A stretch of 16,052 nucleotides of DNA, taken from assembly GCA_946885645.1 (NCBI GenBank), contig CAMPGU010000068.1, positions 1 to 16,052 of the forward strand, in the 5' to 3' direction. Both the position numbers and the translations under genes were made by a program. The stretch is from an uncultured Haloferula sp. Lineage in GTDB: Bacteria; Verrucomicrobiota; Verrucomicrobiae; Verrucomicrobiales; Akkermansiaceae. The notes beneath the pieces were generated by a model. The model did not search any database and was not told the origin of the DNA. It worked only from the letters and a program-made list of their open reading frames with translations. Positions 11,901 through 16,052 of this stretch are shown here, one piece after another; position 1 is the first letter of the stretch, and each line of letters opens with the position of its first letter.

Positions 11901-14146
11901 TGAAGCTCGGCAGCAACCTGCTACCGGCGCGGAACACCCCCTGCACCATCGAGGTGTGGGCGACTTACAACCAGATCCAGAACTTCTCGCGAATCTGGGA
12001 CTTCCACAACAGCACCACGGAGAATCTCTACATGAGCTGGTCCGTGGGGACCGGTGCAGCGACCGACCGGATCCAGTGGATCGATCCTGCCGGGCTTCTG
12101 GTGGACAATACCAATTCCTACGAACTCGCGACGAAGTATCACATCGTGATGACCATCGCCCCGGCCGCAACGCCGGGCAGCTCGCTGGTGACATGGTATT
12201 CCGCACCGGAGTATGACGGGGTGACGAACTTCGATCTCGGTCCGGCCCGGGGCACGGCCACGGTTGCCAACAGCCTGGCATTCCTCAACGACACCGTGAA
12301 CGCGCTCGGCTTCTCACCATGGCCGGACAACACGGCCAGCGCGACCTACGACGAGTTCCGTTTGTGGGACGGTGCTCTTCCCGAGTGGGCGCTCCAAGGC
12401 CTGCATGAGCAGGGTGCGGACGACGCCGCGCAGCCGGACACCGATGCCGACCAGATGCCGGACGCCTTCGAGAGCTTCTACTTCGGGGACCTCACTTCGG
12501 GACCGGGAGACGACTTCGACGGTGACGCCAGCAGCAATCTCGCGGAACTCGTGGCCGGCAGTGATCCGAGCGATCCCTTCTCCAATCCCGGTGACTCCGA
12601 CGCCGACGACCTGCCGGACGCGTGGGAGATGCAATGGCTCGGCACTTTGGAACAAGATGGCTCCGGCGATCAAGACGGCGACCTCGCCTTCAACAGCGAG
12701 GAATTCGCCGCTGGTACCCGCCCGGATCTCTACGCCGAATTCCCCGATGTGGATTTGGATAACATGTCGGACGGTTGGGAAATGTCGTACTTCCAGAGCC
12801 TCGACGACGACGGCACCTCGGACGGCGACGGAGATACCGTGACCTCGCTGGCCGAGTTCACCGGCATGTCCAGCCCGGCCGATCCCCTTTCTCCGGGAGC
12901 TGCGGACGGGGATATCGACAACGACGGCCTGCCGGACCGCTGGGAAGTCGCATGGTTCGACCAGACGACCCTGGCCGTCCAGACCGCCACGGGGGACCCG
13001 GACGGGGACGGAGCCACGAATGTCCAGGAGTACCAGGCGACATCCTTCCCGACCGACATCCTCTCTACCCCCACGGACATCAACGCGGACGGCGAGAGCG
13101 ACCAGTTCGTCTTCCACGGCATGACGGCCGCGGGCACCGGCCTGCTGGACAAGGATAGCCAAGCCACACCGTTCACAAACCGTCTGGCGGATACCGGCAC
13201 CACGATTCCCGCGGTGGATCCGAATCTGGATCTGGATACGGCCGCGGGCACGCTGTCGCTGACCACTTCCACCTCCGATATCAACGGTCAGGTCAACATG
13301 GCCGAGCTAGAAGCGATCGGCATCCCCCTGTCCTCGCTGGGCTTCACCGGCAACCAGGACTTCCGGATCCGCGCGCACTTCGTGAATCTGCCCGCCCTTG
13401 GCGGCTTCGATCAGATCGGAGCCTACGTGGGCACCAGCAGCACCTCGATGACCCGGGCCTCGGTTATCAGCGGCAATTACGGTTCACTCGGAGTGAACAC
13501 GAACGGAGCCGCCGATAGCGACGCCTTCTTCGGAGCGGCGGGGACTGCCGGAGCCGTGAACAAGGACCTGACGGTAATCATCGAACGCATCGGCGGGGTC
13601 TGGGCGATGTATTGCAACGATTCCGCCTGCGCCCCCGGGGCGCAGCCGGCCTTCCTCAATGGGAATGCCTCGTTGCAAGGCGGAGTCTTCGTCCTCGATG
13701 GCGGGAGCGGAGGTGTCCACAAGACGGCGGTGCTGGAAAGCTTCACCGCGGTCGGATTCGGTCAAAGCTCGTCGGATGCCGATGCCGACGGTTTGGATGA
13801 TACTTGGGAGACCACTTACTTCGGTGGCACCGGCGCGCAGGATGGAACGGGAGATCCCGATAACGACGGGACCGACAACCGGGCCGAATTCCTGCTGGGC
13901 TTGAGCCCGGTTGACGGAAGCCAGCGCTTCTTCGCAAGCCAGAGCAACGTGGTCGCGGGATCGACGGTGACACTGACCTGGCCCGCCCAGGACGGCCTGA
14001 CCTTCACGGTCCACCGCTCTACGGATCTGGTCTTGTGGACACAGCTCGGCGGCGAGATTACCGCTACCGGGACCACGGCGACCTACACCGATGCCACAGC
14101 CCCTGCCGGTAAAGTATTCTACCGGATCACGCTGACGACACCCTGA
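8972..14146 (+). CDS. Giant secreted autotransporter-associated beta-strand repeat protein with TSP3-like repeats
   Basis: This 1724-residue exported protein has several parts. Residues 1-40 are a signal peptide with TRRNLLE before the hydrophobic stretch (Tat-like) and cleavage near AQA. Residues 41-750 are glycine- and threonine-rich beta-helix sequence opening with ATLYWDG, with autotransporter-associated repeats such as GTLTLSGNSS and GTTTLTGVNTFTG. Eight acidic repeats of about 50 residues, resembling calcium-binding thrombospondin type 3 repeats, follow in blocks of three (759-919), four (1155-1378) and one (from 1599). A LamG-like jellyroll (about 924-1150) and a second beta-sandwich (about 1380-1598) separate the blocks. 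The C-terminal module contains FTVHRSTDLVLW. There is no autotransporter barrel, LPXTG or PEP-CTERM tail. It is probably an adhesin or surface-layer protein. The start is TTG at 8972; GTG at 8996 is an alternative that also keeps the signal peptide. Confidence 0.88.
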   Translation: MKNPSTAQVKPAIPHTRRNLLETALGLGCILASTLPSAQAATLYWDGVSAGWDAVANWSTVAAATTPDPAAVPGAADDAIFNIDTVDGATAVGLNAAQAANSLTFVNTGTTLLQGGGTDQTLALGAGGIVMDAAAGAATIGSTDAGQAVAVTLTASQTWTNNSTATLALANPFTSAAGIGLTKAGSGTVAMTNTANTTNIGGVLNVQAGKFLISGDVTSQGLSGAGTIENGGAASKWFFTNQATNTAFSGAILNASSSVRLGLIKRGLGTLTLSGNSSTNLDALRIEGGTINVTGGTIGGLGTVPIGGSAAAPGALIVSGGAVTSGGNTNLGDGKTAYGALSVSGSGSYTSGSWIVVGGNNDRGVLNQSGGTITVATNRITIGAGNNASLGVANLSGGTFTSAVGAFVGENGNGTLNISGTANVTLGNTQFAGNAVSLAGNLNLNGGTLSTNSITKGNSTATGVYRLNFNGGTLRATAAGTLMADLALTDAYVNSNSTIDNNGLAVTIAEPLRAPTGDGVATIPVTAGGSGYVDTPIVQITGGGGTGATAVANVTGGVVTGITITNPGIGYTSAPTIALHGGMGTGATTGTPTLAPNTSGGMTFIGSGTTTLTGVNTFTGTIAVNAGKLGIGGTYANTISVSSGAGVVVADPAGAVGTLTVPALALPNGSTATFETAGGTTSDKIVVSNAAGLSLGTVAVTLYDSGTTNPATAGTYTLFEYSGALGGGVGGLSVANPRTGYIYTFQNIGSTVVVNVVADDTDGDGMTDAYETANGLDPNDATGVNGADGNLDNDFATNYEEFLAGTAANNASSDPLNTDNDGLPDSWEVEHFGNATAQTGSGDFDGDFDSNLFEYTNATDPADPAAFTESDSDGLGDGWEILYFGSVGAKDGTVDSDGDLFTDLQEYLYGSDPNDSSFSLAEAKLAHRWSFTGNLNDSVGTAHATIENGTTSNTNPVTQNPTSVTLAGGAKADSQWVKLGSNLLPARNTPCTIEVWATYNQIQNFSRIWDFHNSTTENLYMSWSVGTGAATDRIQWIDPAGLLVDNTNSYELATKYHIVMTIAPAATPGSSLVTWYSAPEYDGVTNFDLGPARGTATVANSLAFLNDTVNALGFSPWPDNTASATYDEFRLWDGALPEWALQGLHEQGADDAAQPDTDADQMPDAFESFYFGDLTSGPGDDFDGDASSNLAELVAGSDPSDPFSNPGDSDADDLPDAWEMQWLGTLEQDGSGDQDGDLAFNSEEFAAGTRPDLYAEFPDVDLDNMSDGWEMSYFQSLDDDGTSDGDGDTVTSLAEFTGMSSPADPLSPGAADGDIDNDGLPDRWEVAWFDQTTLAVQTATGDPDGDGATNVQEYQATSFPTDILSTPTDINADGESDQFVFHGMTAAGTGLLDKDSQATPFTNRLADTGTTIPAVDPNLDLDTAAGTLSLTTSTSDINGQVNMAELEAIGIPLSSLGFTGNQDFRIRAHFVNLPALGGFDQIGAYVGTSSTSMTRASVISGNYGSLGVNTNGAADSDAFFGAAGTAGAVNKDLTVIIERIGGVWAMYCNDSACAPGAQPAFLNGNASLQGGVFVLDGGSGGVHKTAVLESFTAVGFGQSSSDADADGLDDTWETTYFGGTGAQDGTGDPDNDGTDNRAEFLLGLSPVDGSQRFFASQSNVVAGSTVTLTWPAQDGLTFTVHRSTDLVLWTQLGGEITATGTTATYTDATAPAGKVFYRITLTTP
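10541..10738 (+). repeat. Tandem pair of GY...P...GG-G-GA motifs
   Basis: Residues about 524-550 (GSGYVDTPIVQITGGGGTGA) and 561-589 (GIGYTSAPTIALHGGMGTGA) are two copies of one motif, about 37 residues apart. Conserved positions are GxGY, P, a hydrophobic strand, GG and GTGA. It is a small repeat inserted into the beta-helix region, probably adding one coil each. Confidence 0.6.
11246..11730 (+). repeat. Acidic TSP3-like repeats 1-3
   Basis: Three units of about 50 residues start near residues 759, 816 and 868. Each carries an Asp-rich loop (for example TDNDGLPDSWE), usually a WE..(Y/H)FG segment, then a second Asp-rich loop and an EY/EF...DP end. The spacing of Asp and Gly fits calcium binding. 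Unit 1 has AYETANGLDP in place of the WE...FG segment. Confidence 0.75.
12437..13100 (+). repeat. Acidic TSP3-like repeats 4-7
   Basis: Four further units start near residues 1155, 1207, 1258 and 1311, with cores AFESFYFG, AWEMQWLG, GWEMSYFQ and RWEVAWFD. They lie between the LamG-like domain and the second beta-sandwich. The copies have diverged in DNA sequence, so the duplication is not recent. An eighth unit (TWETTYFG) begins near 13768. Confidence 0.75.
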
Positions 14147-14172
14147 TTCATTTTCTTGGGGTTATAAATGGG

Positions 14173-14207
14173 CAGCCGGAGGCTTGGGGCCTCCGGCTGT
14201 TTTTTTT
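14173..14207 (+). terminator. Rho-independent terminator of the giant repeat protein gene
   Basis: A perfect 11-bp stem, CAGCCGGAGGC (14173-14183) with GCCTCCGGCTG (14189-14199), has a five-base loop and is followed by eight T residues (14200-14207). It lies 27 bases after the stop codon. This isolates the upstream gene from the cassette protein downstream. Confidence 0.95.
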
Positions 14208-14863
14208 GTCCGGTTTCAGTTCTGCCCGGTGGCCGGTCCGCTTCCCTGAGTTCCCCGATCCGCAAAAAGTTGTAATACGGTCGTTGTTCTACCTGAAAAA
14301 CGCGTCCAGCAAAATTTTAGGCGGGAAACCTGGCAATTTGATCATATCGAACAGGGTTTGCGTTGAGCCCGAAGCCTGTCTCATCTCATTCGCCGGAAAG
14401 ATAGAGCCCGAATTTGTGAAGTGTCGGTAAGGGCGCGAAGGAGGCGATAGGAAAGGCATGAGTCCCTCCTGCCGGGGCAAAAACATGCACAGAAGATGAA
14501 GTCTCCCATCACGACACTTTCCGGCGTAAAAAGAAACCTTTCTGCGCGACTTTCCTGGAATTCCTCCTGCGGATCTCAGGCCATCGTTGGAGCCCCCGAT
14601 GAAGCGTCGCCGCAGTTTGCGCCAGATTCATCAGCGGAAACCGGCAATAGTTATCAGGGATCAAGCCCGGAACAGCCGATAGAGCTACATCCGTTACACC
14701 GGCACCGACTTTATTTGATCCATCTGGCGGAATCATACCACCACGATCCGGTTGAATACAAGCAATCGAAAGAATACATGGTAGGGTCATCCGCGAAACT
14801 CAAGAAACGTCCCGTCGTGAAGACCCCAGACTGCTTCGGGAAGAAACAAAGCCAAAGGACGGG
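14208..14863. other. Spacer before the Verru_Chthon cassette
   Basis: About 650 bases hold no confident gene. Base composition is more AT-rich than the flanking genes, and codon-like patterning is weak. GAGCCCGAA occurs twice (about 14362 and 14405). One 123-codon frame is listed separately as doubtful. Confidence 0.4.
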
Positions 14864-14867
14864 CTGA
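14496..14867 (+). CDS. Doubtful hypothetical protein (123 aa)
   Basis: An open frame from ATG to TGA encodes a polar, low-hydrophobicity peptide beginning MKSPITTLSGVKRN and ending with a Lys/Arg/Gln-rich tail. I recognise no domain, signal peptide or membrane segment. Codon third positions lack the G/C preference of the neighbouring genes, and no Shine-Dalgarno sequence precedes it. A 93-codon frame overlaps it on the other strand. It is listed only because it is the longest plus-strand frame in an otherwise empty 700-base stretch. Confidence 0.2.
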   Translation: MKSPITTLSGVKRNLSARLSWNSSCGSQAIVGAPDEASPQFAPDSSAETGNSYQGSSPEQPIELHPLHRHRLYLIHLAESYHHDPVEYKQSKEYMVGSSAKLKKRPVVKTPDCFGKKQSQRTG

Positions 14868-14891
14868 CAAAAAACCCGTTTGATGTATTCT
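14864..14891 (+). promoter_or_regulatory. Candidate sigma-70 promoter of the cassette gene
   Basis: CTGACA (14864-14869) and TATTCT (14886-14891) are separated by 16 bases and resemble TTGACA/TATAAT. Transcription would start near 14898, leaving a leader of about 20 bases before the ATG at 14918. No better pair is seen between the upstream terminator and the gene. Confidence 0.35.
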
Positions 14892-14917
14892 CAAAGTAGG
14901 TACAAGATTTTCCTGTA

Positions 14918-16052
14918 ATGAAACCCAATCGTTCCAATCGCTCCCCGCGGCGCACCGGAAGCCGCGGCTTCGCTTTGGTGATCTCGCTGTCCCTCATGGT
15001 CCTCTTGACCGTGCTGGCCGTAGGCCTTCTGACGCTTTCGGCGGTATCCCTGCGTTCCAGCGGGGCGGGCGAGGCGCGGGCGGAAGCGCAGGCGAACGCC
15101 CGCATGGCCCTGATGCTGGCGATCGGCGACCTGCAGACGTCCTTGGGACCCGATCAGCGGGTTTCGGCGCGCGCGAACTCGATCAAGCCGGGCACCGCCG
15201 AGCCGAATCTGCTTGGCGCTTGGGATAGCTGGCGTTGGGAGCCGGGCACCGCGGGTCCCAATTACGGCGACAAGACGAACAAGTTCCGCCGCTGGCTTGT
15301 TTCGAGCAAGGATCCGGAGACGATGGAATCGGTGGGGGCGGTGGACTCCGCGATGGATGACCCGGTGTGGATGATCAATCCGGAAACGGTCGGCTCCGTC
15401 CAAGGCGACGCCGGCCCGGGCCTCAGGGCAGCCCGCGTCCCGCTCGAGATTTCCGAGGCGCGCAAGGGTGCCTTCGCATGGGCGGTGATGGACGAAAGCT
15501 TGAAGGCTCCGGTGCGCTTGCGCGACGAAGAGCCGGCCACCAACGGCGAGAAGCTCGCGCGGCGCGTGGCACCCGGCCGCGCTCATCCGGAGAGCATCCT
15601 GGCTGCCCTTGCTCCCGACAAATTGGGCGATCCGGCCAAGATCGTGTCTCTCGACAGCGCGGTGATTGCCGCGGAGCTCAACGCTTCGAAGGGTGCGGGC
15701 AAGGAGATCCTCAAGTATCAGGCCGATGTGACCCCGTATTCGGTCGGGCTTTTGACCGATACGGCGAACGGGGGCCTGAAGACGGATCTGACCACGGTTT
15801 TCGAATCCACCTCGATCTCCCCCAATATCAACGGGGAGACGACGGTTTACAATGCCGTCAACGACGGTGCCCCCCGTTGGGATTACCTCCGCAGCCACTA
15901 CCAGTTGCACCGGCGCGTGGCCAATTCGGCCAACGGCTCTCCCCAGATCTCGCTCACCAGCACGGATCTGCGGCCCAGCACGATCGGGATCACCCCTGCA
16001 CCCCCCACCGAGCGCCTCCTGCCGGTGATGGCGAAGCTGCAGAGCATGTTCT
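14918..16052 (+). CDS. Verru_Chthon cassette protein A, N-terminal part
   Basis: The frame is open from ATG at 14918 through 378 codons to the window edge, so the C-terminus is missing. Residues 11-17 (RRTGSRG) followed by FALVISLSLMVLLTVLAVGL form a prepilin-like start: a basic leader, a cleavable Gly17-Phe18 and one long hydrophobic helix. Position +5 is Ile rather than Glu, as in some PilX- or GspK-like minor pilins. ARMALMLAIGDLQTSLGPDQRV follows. This resembles TIGR02600, described from Verrucomicrobium and Chthoniobacter as part of a multi-gene cassette with other prepilin-like proteins, about 1200 residues long as I recall. It is probably exported and assembled at the inner membrane; its biochemical role is unknown. 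The neighbouring giant beta-repeat protein is a plausible partner. No Shine-Dalgarno sequence is seen (TACAAGATTTTCCTGTA before ATG). Confidence 0.85.
   Translation, partial: MKPNRSNRSPRRTGSRGFALVISLSLMVLLTVLAVGLLTLSAVSLRSSGAGEARAEAQANARMALMLAIGDLQTSLGPDQRVSARANSIKPGTAEPNLLGAWDSWRWEPGTAGPNYGDKTNKFRRWLVSSKDPETMESVGAVDSAMDDPVWMINPETVGSVQGDAGPGLRAARVPLEISEARKGAFAWAVMDESLKAPVRLRDEEPATNGEKLARRVAPGRAHPESILAALAPDKLGDPAKIVSLDSAVIAAELNASKGAGKEILKYQADVTPYSVGLLTDTANGGLKTDLTTVFESTSISPNINGETTVYNAVNDGAPRWDYLRSHYQLHRRVANSANGSPQISLTSTDLRPSTIGITPAPPTERLLPVMAKLQSMF

Noticed and set aside
14891..15910. Minus-strand 339-codon frame
   Set aside because: It is antisense to the cassette protein A, whose plus-strand frame has a prepilin-like start and family resemblance.

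Overview
The window looks like a chromosomal piece from a moderately GC-rich Verrucomicrobiota bacterium, probably near Luteolibacter or Haloferula (Verrucomicrobiaceae). Three things point there. The gene entering at the right edge has the start of a Verru_Chthon cassette protein A. The 5.2 kb gene beside it encodes an autotransporter-associated beta-strand repeat protein with acidic thrombospondin-3-like repeats of a type I associate with Verrucomicrobia. Start regions lack good Shine-Dalgarno sequences. The lineage is inferred from protein resemblance; no 16S gene is present.

Layout. Positions 1-66 (minus) hold the first 22 codons of a lipoprotein gene. Positions 177-5381 (minus) are a chaperone block in transcription order dnaK, a 101-residue unknown protein, fic, groES, groEL, closed by a clear terminator at 177-210. 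A roughly 500 bp spacer follows, then tRNA-Ser(GGA) at 5887-5973 (minus). Positions 6061-8523 (minus) encode a fusion of an MFS lysophospholipid-type transporter with a PlsC-type acyltransferase. Its C-terminus looks like a collapsed remnant of the acyl-ACP synthetase domain found in Aas-type proteins. A 450 bp spacer, with a potentially highly folded leader, separates it from the plus-strand half. That half holds the giant secreted repeat protein (8972-14146), a strong terminator (14173-14207), about 650 bp with no convincing gene, and the first 378 codons of the cassette protein A (14918 to the edge).

How the genes fit together. DnaK and GroES/GroEL are the general folding machinery. The Fic protein between them is an autoinhibited (class II) AMP-transferase type enzyme. 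Because the eukaryotic class II Fic protein FICD AMPylates the Hsp70 BiP, its place between dnaK and groESL suggests, but does not show, that chaperones could be targets. The acyltransferase fusion probably re-acylates lysophospholipids. The giant protein and the prepilin-like cassette protein probably belong to one cell-surface or secretion module that continues beyond the right edge.

The most interesting points are the dnaK-fic-groESL arrangement, the CAAGAC repeat cluster translated as the C-terminal tail of Fic, the apparent remnant adenylation domain, the folded leader and Tat-like signal of the giant protein, and the start of a Verru_Chthon cassette.
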